Notes: a model not told the origin generated them from the sequence alone. Numbered from the stretch's first letter, positions 46,801 through 59,534 are shown. The stretch: DNA of 64,000 nucleotides from Bisporella sp. PMI_857 (GCA_021307315.1 JAJSPD010000001.1:1116001-1180000); one strand, 5' to 3'. Numbers and translations are program-made.

Positions 46801-47613
46801 GGCTGTTGCTGCCTCCTCTGCACCTGGCCGGTCCTCCTCATCCCTATCTTCGTCTTCCGATGATTCTTCACGAATCTCGTCAACAAGCTCAGCTCCTTCC
46901 TCGTCTTCCGAATTATCATCAAAAACGACCGCTACTCCTTGCCTATCGTCGATCTCTGCTCCATCCTCGCCAGTATTGTCTCCATCTGCCATGAATTCGT
47001 CCTCGTCTTGCGCCTCATAATCAGTAATCTTCTTGCCCAAATTAACAAGCTCGTTGAATTGTTTCGAAGTAAGACTAGCACCCAGCAGATCATCGATTTC
47101 CCTTTTCTTATCAAAATCTTTCATATCATCATCCTTCAGGTATTCCAAGACTGCATCCGCGGCACTCCGTACAATTTCGTGTGAAACATCTCCAAGATTA
47201 TTGGCCACCGTCGTGACAATCAAGTCATATGTTGCCCGCGTGGCAGATGTCCGCGGCCGATATACAATTCCTTCTACTAATGCATCCGCCGCAGATAATA
47301 TGCCTGCTCCCCGCAGTTGTGCTGGCTCCCCACGTTTGCGCTTCAGCTGCTCTCGTTCTAAAATATCGTGGCCTTCCTCAGCCCCTCCCCTCTCGACTCT
47401 GGGCAAACCGGAAGCCTTCTTCTTTTGCTTTGGCGCACTTTCGCGGGCATTTCGAGAACCCATGTCTCGTATGCTCAGGCGTCCTGCCAGCGATTCTGGA
47501 TCCCCGGTGACCTCATCATTTCGGCGCGTTACAAATCGACGATCCGCCTGGAGAACCAGGTTGGACATCGCCGAATATTTGTATTGCGAGACATCTCGCT
47601 GTTGGTCCGTCAT
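40877..47613 (-). CDS. BRR2: Pre-mRNA splicing helicase BRR2 (Ski2-like)
   Basis: Two exons, 47613-41474 and 41420-40877, are joined across a 53-nt intron and encode 2227 aa, the usual size. Brr2 unwinds U4/U6 snRNA during spliceosome activation. The acidic N-terminal region is followed by two helicase cassettes. Cassette 1 has CAPTGSGKTNV (about residue 565), DEIH (about 680), LSATLPNYRDV and QMLGRAGRPQYDTYG. Cassette 2 has GAATGSGKTICAEF (about 1420), DELH (about 1522) and LSVSLSNARDV in place of SAT. That is the degenerate pattern expected of the inactive second cassette. Each cassette is followed by a Sec63-like unit; the last exon holds the end of the second and an acidic tail (DEDEEDDDEMEE). 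The gene is complete. Confidence 0.97.
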
Positions 47614-48053
47614 CTTTGCAAATATTCTGAGAAGAAATCTAAAGGAGTATACGGCTCAAACTGGGAGGGTATCGAAGATGCAGAAAAATGAAATGAACGT
47701 TATCAAGTACCGAGTTGATTGAGCGCCATCAGGGAAGGAGAGTCATGGGAAATAGGCGGCCTTGACTTCTAGAAGTTATTCAAACTTTTCAGATTCCCGT
47801 ATTCAATCTAGCGCGTCCATTGGGTCATGTGACCGCACCTGTGCCTGCAAGGCTGAAGGTCAACATGCCTGAATGCATTTCAATGACTGTATACTTTTAA
47901 ACTTGCTATTTGTTATTCGGCGTATAATGCGGATGACGCTTTCAAATCCAGATACGCAAAGTTTTGTCTCTAAGCTAATTCTCTCACTATTACTGTCAAA
48001 TCTGAGAGCACCAGATTTTGATTCCTAAGCTAGATCCCTTCCACCAACTGGAG
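47614..48053. promoter_or_regulatory. Divergent promoter region of BRR2 and the coiled-coil gene
   Basis: This 440-bp stretch lies between two divergent start codons. The plus-strand frame stays open from 48018, but no ATG precedes 48054. No other gene is seen. Confidence 0.5.
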
Positions 48054-49595
48054 ATGGAGAAGCTTGATAGCCTGCCGCCATGCATCCAAGACACCCACCG
48101 CTCGCTGAGACCATATCTTAAACAAAGGCGTGAAACTGAAACCATAAGAAAGGTGCTAGCGGCTCATCTGGGCTCATGCCTCACGTCCAAGGCAGAGCTC
48201 TCTATTGATCGGCCTTTATCTCTTGTGGAATGTACCGCAAATGTAGAAGCAGGTACAACTGGTCTCAGGGGAATTAGAAGGGAGTATCTCCGAAGCATAA
48301 GGGCCAACGTGAAAGCCAAAAAAGAATATCAAGCCATTATAGCCGAAAACCAATTCCGAACAAGCCTGGAAAGGGAACTTCCGAAAGAGGTAACACGCAA
48401 CAAAATTGGCCTTGTTGTTAAGTCCGAACCGGCGCTGCAACCATTCCTCAACACTGTCGTTTGCAGACGAAAACATGACCGTCTACGAATAATTCAAGAC
48501 TATGCGGACACGCTTGTACAAAAGCCCGCTGCGGACATCAATAATTTCGAACCCACCGTTGTGCTTAAAGGTTTGGACGCACCACCCCAAGTTCCACAAG
48601 AAGTTTTAGATACGTTGGGGGCATCTACGCTAAGGAGGAAAACTGATCTGAAAGAGCTCATTGATCAACTTGAAAAGTCGATTCTTAGAGCAAAATTACT
48701 ACTCGGAAAAGAGCAAAAACTTCTTTCCAAGATAAGATATAATATCTCTTCGAATGATACCGGTTCAATGAATGATGCGTGCAAATTACAAGCTCTGGGA
48801 ACTACTCGAAATGAACTTATCGCATGGATAGAAAGCGAGCTGGGAAAGGCTAGTGACGTCTCGGATGACTCAAACAATGGACAAGATATTGCGCCTCATG
48901 GAGGCAACGAAGAGGGCGAATTTGAAAGGCAGCTCAGCGCAGTTGAGGAGAAATATACTCAGTATCTAAAGTCTCGGTCAAAGTTATTATTGGCCGTGAA
49001 TGGAAGAACACATTCAAGGGATGCCGATATCTCTCCTAATGAGTCAAAAGAGAACAAGGAACAAACCGCCACCACTTTCCCCGCACTCATGAGTCATCCT
49101 ATCCACCCTTATCTTGAGGAATTGGCTTCCATTTCAAACGAGCAGAAATCTCATATTCAGCAAAGATCTCACCTTACCGCTAGATTTGCAAAAATAGCCA
49201 GAACCTCGAGCCAAGGCCTTGACCTTCTGGCGGATGAAAGCCATTTGATACCGGCTCATCCTGCTCTGTCGATAGATAAACATCAGAAAGGCCGAGCATC
49301 TTTTGCTGAAGAAACATTTACGAAGAGCGGCTCAAGCTCCAATCAAAGAGCGAAAGACTGGGTGTTCGCCTCTTGCTCAGCAGATGAAACTACAGCAGAA
49401 GCTGTGTCAGAAAATCTGGCAGAAGGCCAAATGCTAACGACAGATACACGAGAAAACTTGCGAGCACTTCAGGAGTTTTTTGGAGTCAAAAGTATGCAAG
49501 AAAATCGTCGAGGAGTGATGGATGAAGCAGGCAGAAAAGATATATGGGCAGCTTTGGAAGGACATCTGGGTGTTATCAAAGGAGCAGATTGGTAG
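48054..49595 (+). CDS. Coiled-coil protein of unknown function
   Basis: The single exon encodes 513 aa, starting MEKLDSLPPCIQDTHRSLRPY. The frame extends 12 codons upstream without an ATG, so 48054 is the first usable start. The sequence is predicted to be mostly helical: residues 75-140 and 190-240 are rich in Lys, Glu, Leu and Arg (EYLRSIRANVKAKKEYQ, LKELIDQLEKSILRAKLLL). A low-complexity acidic stretch lies near 275-300. The C-terminus reads LRALQEFFGVKSMQ then DIWAALEGHLGVIKGADW, which looks conserved. I do not recognise a family; a microtubule or kinetochore-type coiled-coil subunit is one possibility, without direct evidence. Confidence 0.75.
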   Translation: MEKLDSLPPCIQDTHRSLRPYLKQRRETETIRKVLAAHLGSCLTSKAELSIDRPLSLVECTANVEAGTTGLRGIRREYLRSIRANVKAKKEYQAIIAENQFRTSLERELPKEVTRNKIGLVVKSEPALQPFLNTVVCRRKHDRLRIIQDYADTLVQKPAADINNFEPTVVLKGLDAPPQVPQEVLDTLGASTLRRKTDLKELIDQLEKSILRAKLLLGKEQKLLSKIRYNISSNDTGSMNDACKLQALGTTRNELIAWIESELGKASDVSDDSNNGQDIAPHGGNEEGEFERQLSAVEEKYTQYLKSRSKLLLAVNGRTHSRDADISPNESKENKEQTATTFPALMSHPIHPYLEELASISNEQKSHIQQRSHLTARFAKIARTSSQGLDLLADESHLIPAHPALSIDKHQKGRASFAEETFTKSGSSSNQRAKDWVFASCSADETTAEAVSENLAEGQMLTTDTRENLRALQEFFGVKSMQENRRGVMDEAGRKDIWAALEGHLGVIKGADW

Positions 49596-50011
49596 AGCTA
49601 CAGGCTAGACCCAAATCTCAAGGTTAGGCTATACAGATAGCCCAAGGGGTAGCTTAAATGGTAGCCGATAAATACTAGTCGCGTAACAATCCACTCCAAG
49701 ACTAAACTTCTAAGAACAAGATAGCTGATCTTCATAATTTCGTTTCGATGGTTAGCTTGCGACGCAGCTTGTGAGCTTGATTTTCGAATGCTGATAGTAT
49801 TGTAGCAGTCTCATGTTCTCAAGCGAAGGTTGCTCAATTTAGTGGGAACCTTCCTTTAGCGAAAAACAGGGGTTAGGAGGGGCTCCAGATAGAAACCGCT
49901 GCCTCAGGCATGTAACATAAGGCTGAGGGAAATTTAATGGGTGTAGAGTCATTTGCACCACCACGCACTTTTATGAACCAGGACGTCTTTTTTTATAACA
50001 CAACTCAGGCA
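49596..50011. other. Intergenic, FRS2 promoter
   Basis: 416 bp between two plus-strand genes. The FRS2 frame is open from 49937, but the residues upstream of 50012 do not match the family. No other feature is seen. Confidence 0.5.
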
Positions 50012-51749
50012 ATGGCGACTCAGAGCAGCAGTAGTACAGACGCTCTGCGCTCGCAGATTCTTCAAGCTCTTTCCCAAAAAGAGCCGATCATATCCTCAGA
50101 GGCTTTCCCATCACAAACATCTGCTGTGGTCAAGAGTGCATTGGACACTTTATTGTCTCGTTCTATGGTCACATATAAGGCCAACAATCAAGAAGATGTT
50201 GTACTAGAACCGGAAGGAGAGCAGATTCTAGCGAACGGTAGTCATGAAGTTAGGCTTTTGGCAGCACTTCAGAAGGTTTGTGTATTGCGAAGTCATATGC
50301 TAGGCGATTGCTAATTGTTAATCAGAAATTAGAGGGTCTCACAGTTAAAGATCTTGAGAATATAATTGGAGATAAGAATGTCGTTAAGCTAGGACAGGGT
50401 AATGGCTTCAAAAAAGGTTGGATTGAGAAGGGCAAGGAAGGCAAACTCATCGCGAAGACCGTGAGTTTGTGGATCAGACCTCTGGATATCAGACTGACTG
50501 TTAAAGACGGATACCGTGTCAGACTCTACGAGAGACCAGTTGAAAATCATCCAAGAAACGCGAACACATCCAGACGCAAAAGTAATTGCTGATCTAAAAA
50601 AGCGAAAGATTGTCAAGACACAAAAAGTTATTAGTTACACAATCAACAAAGGTCGCGAATTTGCTTTGGAAGTGGCTAAGTTGGAGACTGACTTAACGGA
50701 AGAGATGATCGAGTCGTAAGTTACTGGCACCTGCTACAGTCGTGCGCTGACAACTTTAGGGGTGCTTGGAAAACCGCCACTTTCAAAAAATACAACTTCA
50801 ACTCTCTGGGATCAGATCAAAACGCGGGTGCTTTACATCCCTTGAACAAGGTACGACAAGAGTTTCGACAAATCTTCTTTGAGATGGGTTTCGAGGAAAT
50901 GCCCACGAATCAGTATGTTGAGACAGGTTTTTGGAACTTCGATGCGCTCTTTGTTCCCCAACAACATCCAGCTCGTGATCTCCAAGATACCTTCTATATT
51001 TCCGACCCAAAAGAGGCGGCTAAGCCACATGCCGAATCTGATGATGACAAGGCCGACTATGAATCTTACTGGCAAAATGTAAAAGAGGTTCATCAGAATG
51101 GGAAGTATGGCTCAATTGGCTACCGATATCCATGGGCAGAGGATGAATCGCTCCGTTTAGTCCTCCGCACTCATACTACTGCAATTTCAACAGCAATGCT
51201 CCACAAACTTGCAGCGCAAAAAGGACCGGATGGGAGACCGCCACCTGCTAAATATTTCTCAATCGATCGTGTTTTTCGCAATGAAACTGTTGACGCAACG
51301 CATCTTGCTGAGTTTCACCAGGTGGAGGGAGTTATTGCTGATTATGGGCTGTCATTGGGCGGGTTGATGGAGTTTATGAGAATATTCTTCACAAAAATGG
51401 GCATTGAGGATCTACGATTCAAGCCAGCATATAATCCTTACACCGAGCCAAGTATGGAGATTTTCAGTTTCCACAAAGGATTGAACAAACTTGTCGAAAT
51501 TGGCAATAGTGGAATGTTTAGACCAGAAATGTTGGAAGCAATGGGATTACCAAAGGATATGGTTGTCTTTGGTTGGGGATTGAGTTTAGAAAGGCCCACC
51601 ATGATCAAGTATAAGGTATGTGGAAAATACGGGCTTATTGGTATAAGACTAATGCCATACAGGTAAACAACATTCGAGAGTTGCTTGGCCATAAAGTAGA
51701 CCTGTCGTTCATCGAGAAAAATCCAGCAGTTAGATTAGAGAAGGCGTGA
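50012..51749 (+). CDS. FRS2: Phenylalanyl-tRNA synthetase alpha subunit, cytosolic
   Basis: Five exons, 50012-50275, 50326-50460, 50507-50715, 50760-51615 and 51663-51749, encode 516 aa. The introns are 44-50 nt, all with GTxxGT-like donors. The enzyme is the catalytic subunit of the alpha2beta2 complex that charges tRNA-Phe. The N-terminal 170 residues are winged-helix units ([20 protein letters not shown]). Class II motif 2 is [21 protein letters not shown], continuing HQVEG, and motif 3 is [15 protein letters not shown]. The motif 1 region is [19 protein letters not shown]. The end is [14 protein letters not shown] as in other fungi. Length and motifs are normal. The start at MATQSSSS is chosen because residues upstream do not fit. 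Confidence 0.95.
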
Positions 51750-52626
51750 TTGGCTAGATGTCACTGCGAATTCTATAGAAATCCTATTCCGGCGTCTCTC
51801 GGTTTGGTTTGAGCATGGCACGGCATTGTAAGGAGTATATAAGGAAAAAGTACTGTGAAGATAACCTCCAATTATGGAGATCCGATCTCGGAGAGCAGAA
51901 AGACGAGTCTTTTTGCTTCCTCACACTACCCAATTTCAGTTATGTCTATATCAAAGAAGTCTTTCGCGTCTTGCCTGCTTATAACAAAGTACAATGACGA
52001 ATGTTTCGTTGGCCCGAATATGATTCCAGTGTACCTTATCTACCTCTTACACACTTTTGATAACTGATAATGCCAAGGCCAACTGAGCAGCAATGAAAAC
52101 CTCAACTCTCATGGAAGAATCAGCCTCTGCACAGCTTTTCATACAAAAGATTATACACAGTAGTATAAAGTATATAGTAGAAACAAAAATTTTCCTGCAG
52201 GCTTCTGCATATGGACGAAAAATTTGTTGTCGAATGACATCCTGTCTTTTTGAAGCTACGCAGGTGATGAGTTAGCCACGGTATGGAACCCCTGTATTTT
52301 TTTTTGTCTAGCGGGGATGGTTAAACACTATCTCCTCTCCATCATCCCAAGTGATTCACATTTCCGCAAGTGTTAGATACTATAGCTCTTGCACTACACA
52401 ATGCTCAGGGACTTTGAGCCTTCGAAGTTACAGGAATAGAGTTACTAACTAACTCTTTTCACAAACAAACTCTTCCAGCAATCTTTTTCGTTGTGGTTCA
52501 GCGGTGAAAGACTCATTCAACAGCGAAACCTAAATACTGTACTCTTGCGTGGAAATTTTCGGTATTAAAGGTTGCAGTAGGCTGTGCGAAGCTTCGTAAG
52601 GCTAATTGACCTTATCAATCTCTACA
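51750..52626. other. Intergenic, CPA2 upstream region
   Basis: 877 bp with the FRS2 3' flank and CPA2 promoter. It includes a T-run near 52298-52307. Open frames up to 70 codons have no support. No uORF resembling an arginine attenuator peptide was recognised. Confidence 0.45.
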
Positions 52627-55600
52627 ATGGCACTTTCTTCTCGCCTGGGAGCTCGATCAAGCTCCCTGTTACGACATGTCCGAACACAAGCTCCTACCAG
52701 AGCTTTCACAACCCGGTACTCCCCGAAGTGCCTTTCTTCGAAGAGCCAGACATCCTCTATCAAGACTGCAAAGTATTCTAGATGCTTTTCAAGCTATGTT
52801 GCTCGAAGAGATCAAACACAAACTGCTCCAAATGCGAAGGCGTATCTGGAGAGCGGAGTTATCAAGGGAGCCGCAAATCCTGTAGACGTCAAGAAGGTCC
52901 TAGTCATTGGCAGTGGTGGATTAAGCATTGGACAGGCAGGAGAATTCGATTACTCTGGTCAGTCCTCCCATATTTTAAGAAATGAGTCATTTGAAAAAGC
53001 TCCAGACGAAAAGGCGGTCGAAAGAAAATTCAATTAGTCGTGAAATGAATGAGGATATTGCTGACATATTTCCTCTCTAGGATCGCAAGCTTTGAAAGCC
53101 CTGAAAGAAGCAGGCGTTGCGTCTGTCCTTATCAACCCCAACATCGCAACGATTCAAACAGCCCACGTTCTCTCTGATGAAGTCTATTATCTACCAGTCA
53201 CCCCAGAATATGTCACATATGTAATTGAGCGGGAACGACCAGATGGCATCTTTCTTACATTTGGTGGGCAGACAGCCTTGAATCTTGGTGTGCAAATGGA
53301 ACGTATGGGCATTTTCGAGAGATATGGTGTGAAGGTTCTTGGTACAAGCATCAAGACACTGGAGACCAGTGAAGACAGGGATCTATTCGCCAAAGCCCTC
53401 AATGAAATCAATATCCCGATTGCCCAATCAATTGCTGTGGGCAATGTCGACGATGCTCTGGCAGCCGCAAAGGACATTGGGTATCCAATTATTGTCCGTG
53501 CAGCGTACGCTCTTGGAGGACTTGGATCTGGATTTGCAAACAACGAAGAAGAGCTCCGCAATATGTCTGCAAGATCTCTAACCTTGTCTCCTCAGATCTT
53601 AGTTGAGAAATCTCTCAAGGGTTGGAAAGAAGTGGAGTATGAGGTCGTCCGAGATGCAGCTAACAACTGTATTACGGTTTGTAACATGGAAAACTTTGAC
53701 CCTCTTGGTACGCACACTGGTGATTCTATCGTTGTTGCACCTAGTCAAACTTTGAGCGATGAGGAGTATCACATGCTTCGTTCTGCTGCCATTAAGATCA
53801 TTCGTCATTTGGGGGTTGTGGGCGAGTGCAATGTGCAATACGCCCTTCAACCAGATGGACTTGATTACAGGGTCATCGAAGTCAATGCTCGACTCTCTCG
53901 ATCGTCCGCTCTTGCCTCCAAAGCCACGGGATACCCACTTGCGTATACTGCCGCTAAGATTGGACTTGGCCACACTCTTCCAGAGCTACCAAATGCAGTT
54001 ACGAAGACTACTACGGCAAACTTTGAGCCTTCGCTAGATTATGTTGTGACCAAAATTCCAAGATGGGATCTGTCAAAGTTTCAGCATGTCAAGCGTGATA
54101 TTGGGAGCGCAATGAAATCTGTCGGTGAAGTGATGGCCATTGGCAGAACCTTCGAAGAGTCAATACAGAAGGCTATTCGCCAGGTCGACCCACGATTTGT
54201 TGGCTTCCAAGGTGATAAATTTGATGATCTCGATTATGAACTTGCTAATCCAACTGATCGCCGCTGGCTTGCTGTTGGCCAGGCTATGCTCCATGAGAAC
54301 TACACCGTTGATCGCATTCATGAGCTTAGCAAAATTGATAAGTGGTTCTTGTACAAGCTGCAGAACATTGTTGATTGTACCCGCGAACTCGAGCACATTG
54401 GAAGTCTCTTTGGTCTGAAGAAGGAGCTCGTCATGAAGGCGAAGAAGCTTGGTTTCTCTGATAAGCAAATAGCTATTGCGGTTGGAAGTACTGAGGATGA
54501 AGTCAGAGCCCGCCGTAAGAACTTTGGCATTACTCCTTTTGTCAAAAAAATTGACACATTGGCCGCGGAGTTCCCCGCAGACACAAACTATCTTTTCACG
54601 ACCTATAACGCAACTTCACACGACGTAACATTTGACGACCATGGGACCATCATCCTTGGAAGCGGCGTTTACAGAATTGGTAGCTCTGTTGAATTTGATT
54701 GGTGCGCCGTTAGCGCAACCCTCGCTCTTAGAGAGATGGGCAAGAAGACTGTTATGATCAATGTAAGTTAAAGCTGAAAGCTTGCCCCAACCCGTCCAGA
54801 ATGCTCTGAACGTGAGCCACGATGGTGCTCAAAGTTCACTAAAGGCCGACCGACCCACCCCCTTTCCCTCCTCCTCCACTCTCTCTGGGCTACTATATTT
54901 ACTTATTTGCTATTGCCCTTGCTAACTTGCTTAACGTACAACCCGGAAACCTACTCTACCGATTTCGATACCGCGGACAAGCTCTACTTCGAGGAGTTAA
55001 GTTACGAACGTGTAATGGACATCTACGAGCTTGAATCCGCTAGTGGCGTTGTCGTCTCCGTCGGTGGTCAGCTACCTCAGAACATTGCCCTCCGTCTACA
55101 AGAATCTGGAGGCGCGAAGATTCTTGGCACCGATCCTAAAGACATTGACAAGGCAGAGGATAGACAGAAGTTCTCTGAGATCTTGGATAGCATTGGTGTT
55201 GATCAACCAGCATGGAAGGAGCTTACTTCGGTTGCTGATGCCGAAGCCTTCGCTGACGAAGTCAGCTACCCTGTTCTTGTCCGACCTAGTTATGTTCTCT
55301 CTGGCGCAGCTATGACTGTCATCCGCAGCAAAGATGAACTCAAGGATAAACTTGAGGCTGCTAGCAATGTGTCTCCTGACCACCCTGTTGTCATCACTAA
55401 ATTCATTGAAGGTGCACAGGAGATCGATGTTGATGCTGTTGCATCAAATGGCAAGCTCATCGTCCATGCTGTCAGTGAGCATGTGGAACAAGCTGGTGTT
55501 CACTCCGGTGACGCAACTCTTATTCTCCCACCTGCTTCTCTCGACCAGACTACAATGGACCGTGTCAAGGAGATTGCCATCAAGGTTGCGAAAGCCTGGA

Positions 55601-56477
55601 GCATCACTGGACCTTTCAATATGCAGATTATCAAGGCAGACGATCCCAACGGAGGTCTACCTCAGTTAAAGGTCATCGAGTGTAACTTACGTGCATCCCG
55701 TTCCTTCCCATTTGTCAGCAAGGTCCTCGGCTTGAATTTCATAGACGTCGCCACCAAAGCTCTTGTTGGCAAAGATGTTCCTGAGCCCACTGATCTCATG
55801 GCCGTCAAGCGTGACTATCTTGCAACGAAGGTGCCTCAATTCTCCTGGACTCGTCTCGCTGGTGCCGACCCTTTCCTCGGGGTTGAAATGGCCAGCACTG
55901 GCGAAATCGCTTGTTTTGGACAGAACTTGGTTGAGGCATACTGGGCATCATTGCAATCCACAATGAACTTCCGCATGCCAGAACCTGGAGAGGGTATACT
56001 GTTTGGTGGTGATATCTCCAAGACAGTTCTTACCAAGATCGTGGACTACATCTCTCCACTTGGCTACAAGCTCTACGCGGCTGAGAAGGAAGTCAAGAAC
56101 TTCCTCGAGAAAACCGCAAAGAATGGTATCAGCGTCGAGGTTATTGAATTCCCAACTGAAGACAAGAGAGCCCTTAGAGCGGTATTTGAGAAATACGACA
56201 TCCGTGGCGTATTCAACTTGGCACAAGCACGAGCGAAGACCGTCACTGATGTTGACTATGTCATGCGTCGTAATGCTGTTGACTTTGGAGTACCCTTGTT
56301 TATGGAGCCTAAGGTATGCCCAACATGACATTATTTACCTAAGTATCTGCATGACTAATATATCTACAGACCGCTGAGCTCTTTGCCCAGTGCATGAGCG
56401 AGAAGCTTCCTCGCAAGGAAGGTATCCCAGGAGAAGTCCGTAGATGGTCTGATTTCATTGGCGGCAAGCCACTCTGA
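52627..56477 (+). CDS. CPA2: Carbamoyl-phosphate synthase large subunit, arginine-specific
   Basis: Four exons, 52627-52957, 53081-54762, 54937-56313 and 56370-56477, encode 1165 aa. The enzyme makes carbamoyl phosphate from ammonia, bicarbonate and two ATP for arginine synthesis. The first 60 residues are rich in Ser, Arg and Thr and look like a mitochondrial presequence. Then come [20 protein letters not shown] and the first ATP-grasp half ([33 protein letters not shown]). The second half has [31 protein letters not shown] and [18 protein letters not shown]. The C-terminal MGS-like domain closes the protein. The oddity is intron 2 (54763-54936): donor GTAAGT, a long pyrimidine tract and GCTAAC are perfect, but the bases before TACAACCCG are AACG. 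No AG lies where the acceptor must be. Confidence 0.93.
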
Positions 56478-56960
56478 ATAACAAACAATCGCTTCATCAT
56501 GATAATCTCTTGGAGTTAAATGGGATATAGCTTGGAGTGTGGAGCTTGGAAAGGAGAAAACAACAAAAACAGAGTAGATAGTAGCTGGTCCTCTAGTATA
56601 TGCAAATCTTCTTTTGAGTTGAGTTTACTCAATCACTGTAATGTGTCACTACAAACTGAAACCAATTCATATTTTCCTTGGCCATATTTATGCCTGATAA
56701 GACTCTCAATTTGTATATATATTTCTACAAACCCAGGCTGATGCTCCAACCAACGCCGCTTGACCACACCCAAATTCCTTTTCTACGCCCATAAATGCAT
56801 CCAATGCCACCACTGCCACTGATATACCAGACCTCTTCCTTGAGGTATGTAAAATGTGATAGGTCCACTTCATCTATCGTTATGAGGTATTCTCGAACAT
56901 GGAAAATTTAAGGGGGACCTATATTTATTGAGGCAGACTCTAGTTTGAAGATTTTCTTTC
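56478..56960. other. Intergenic, convergent 3' ends
   Basis: The stretch between the CPA2 and NPL4 stop codons. It is AT-rich 3' flank; nothing else is seen. Confidence 0.5.
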
Positions 56961-59061
56961 TTAGACTAGCCTTACCCCACGAACCCTCTTAGCAAGTCGT
57001 TCTTCGCTATCGCCAGCTCCACGGTCATGATATCCATCATGATCGTCGAGGGACGGCCGCTTAGGGGGGTGGTACGAACCAATACTCGATTGTAAGACTG
57101 CAAGTAATGTTGCCCAACCATCTGTCTGAAGCAAGGCAAACCCGTCCTCGGTATTGTGCTGGGTAGCCACGAGACAAAGAAGCTTCTCTTCTTCCTATTA
57201 AAGGTTAAAAATAATCGATATATTGAATATGATACTACTTACCTTAGACAGATATCCACCTTGATGAATGAAGCAGAGGATATGAAAATCGGATATGGCC
57301 AAAATTCCCTGGCTAGATGTCGATTCGCCAGAGCTGCTGATGCCCAAGGCTTCGCCAAGTTTTCTGAGATCCTGCTCCTGGCCGATAGCCAGGCGGTTTT
57401 CGATTGGAAAGCCTGGCGTCTTTGCCCTGAACAAGGGCTTTTTGACTGCTTCATCAGGGAAGCCGTGAGTCAATGTCACCAAGAGATACTCAACTGGAAA
57501 AGACGGTTTGGCGTTCTCTTGAACTTGCGCACCATATTCGTTAATCTTCCTATAGAAGACTTCAGGGATGTATCGAGTTGGGCTTAGTTCCCCACCATCG
57601 TCTTCGCTGCGTACGATCATGACACTGGGATCCGCAGATGGCTCAATTATGTCAGCTCTGACCATCTCCACTGCTGAATTGGAGACCTGATATGCTGAAA
57701 TAGCGATTTGGCCAGACTCATCTCCAGAGACCACGCAGGTAACGAAATTTGATCCAAATCTTCCAGTATCACACCATTTGGTAGGCTTAGGGTGCTGTGC
57801 TTGGAGACGCGCTGCGAAAACAATCTCTTGGGAGGCAAGATAGTATGAATCAATATGTCTCTTGCAAATAACAGAGCCGTTTCCTGCGCCAGCATCGAGG
57901 AGATCCGTCCAGATAACACCGACCTTTTGAAGCCCACATTGCCGCGCCAGCTCGTCAACATCTTTTTCGTTCTCCCATTCAAGTAGAGTAATACCATCAA
58001 CCTCGTCGATTTGAGGGGGTTCATAGATTGCTTCCACGACAGCTTTAACACCAAGCGGGACCTCCGTGTACTCTGTATAACGACCATACAAATATCCCAA
58101 GCGTTGATTGCCAGACATCCGCCAGAAGTCTAACAGACTATTGACGATATTGAAATCTGCAAATTCAACGTGATCGACCATTCTAAAAGGTTGTGGTTGT
58201 AAAGTGATAGCGCTGGGTTGGCATTTTGTGCAGATGCCTTCCGGCCATTGTGGATGTCCTGACGGGCAGGCTTTCTTTACTCTGTAATATGGCTCTGTGA
58301 GAGGTGGCATGAATGAGCTCCCCAGCTCGGGTTTATTTGTTGCCGAGTTGATCTTTCGCAGATACGAGTGGAAGGAGAGGTTCTTGATCTTCCGCTCCTT
58401 CAGATAATCGCCGTTGAACGGCTCGAGGGGCATACAGTAATCGCACATTCCCTTCGCTCCATGCCGGCACATCTTCTGGTCGCGCTTTCTCGGTATCTTG
58501 CCATCCTGCTTGTCCAACCGGTCATCTAGCGCTGACTGCTTCACTACTTCCCAGGGGTTCTTAATTGTTTCTGACGGCGACGTAACCGGGAGCGTTGCCA
58601 AGGGAGTATCCTCTTCAGGAGCGACTGCATTTCCATTTAATCGGTTCGTGGAAGAGACTAGAGTCTGCGAGCCGATCGCGATGGATCTGTCCGAGTGGCC
58701 ATTCGAGAGTGCGTCTTGTTCCTTATATTTAATGAAGACAAGGTCCCCATGACTAAAATAGGGTTAGTAGTGACACCAGAAATCGCACACGAATCCTCTT
58801 ACCTTAAGCCAATCCGGGAAACTTGCACGTGTGCAATGTCCTTGAGGAGTCTGGCATCCCCACCAGCTGGAGAATTGGCAAATGTTAACGTGTTGAGATC
58901 AGCGTTCTTTGGTAATACGCTCGCAAGCTACTCCTTCTTAGCAGAGTTTACCCAGATCAACACCAGTTTCTCCTCACCTTTTCTGCGACCTGGCCGAACG
59001 TGGAAGCCGCCTCGACTGTGATGCGGGAGGTCCCATCTGGACCTCTGAAGCGAAGAAGCAT
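56961..59061 (-). CDS. NPL4: NPL4, ubiquitin-binding cofactor of Cdc48
   Basis: Four exons, 59061-58978, 58927-58803, 58752-57243 and 57194-56961, encode 650 aa. The introns are 48-50 nt and all phases agree. Npl4 with Ufd1 recruits ubiquitylated clients to Cdc48/p97 in ER-associated degradation and nuclear quality control. The N-terminus is the ubiquitin-like domain ([20 protein letters not shown], then [14 protein letters not shown]). Zinc motifs follow at about 190-210 ([12 protein letters not shown]) and 255-275 ([16 protein letters not shown]). Then comes the inactive MPN domain, starting at [20 protein letters not shown] and including [20 protein letters not shown]. The C-terminal exon holds [21 protein letters not shown]. 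The last residues are variable and basic. The gene appears intact. Confidence 0.95.
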
Positions 59062-59534
59062 AGTTCTTCAAGATGAATATTATGATGCTGCAAGTTGCAG
59101 TGTTAGGAGTTTGGTCGCACTACTTGTGAAGGGTAGAATTTGAGGGAAAGAAAAGGGGGTAATTAAAGGGAAGAATGCGTCCAGAGAAGAAGGCGGAAAG
59201 CTATCGAGCTTCCTAGCTATAGCCTTAGCCTTCTAGGTTGTCGGGGATTCACAAAAAGTGTCGTAAGTGGTTCAGCCTTGACACCCTGGTCATGTTGTTG
59301 GGTGGGACAATCAAATACGGGGTGGTGTCAATATAACATTTATAGCGCAAGGCTTAGAGGTAGATTCCAAAAATATAAACTGTCCTCAAAATTGCAAGTT
59401 CCTTTCGCAACACATCTTCTGCAACTTCACTCCGTCAAATAAATAAACAAAAGAGAATTGGGCAGACTCGAATAAACTGTCATCCCAACTCCTAGGAACA
59501 GCTTGCAGTATCCACCAAACTCTGAGAATTCAAC
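59062..59534. promoter_or_regulatory. Divergent promoter region of NPL4 and SEC66
   Basis: 473 bp between two divergent start codons. No gene is seen. Both flanking genes serve ER protein handling, so co-regulation is possible but only inferred. Confidence 0.5.

Noticed and set aside
54937..54981. Alternative CPA2 acceptor after 54981
   Set aside because: It is in phase but would delete the strongly conserved [14 protein letters not shown] block, so a working enzyme is unlikely.
58498..59021. Plus-strand frames over the 5' half of NPL4
   Set aside because: They are antisense to exons 1-3 of NPL4, which join in phase into the ubiquitin-like domain.
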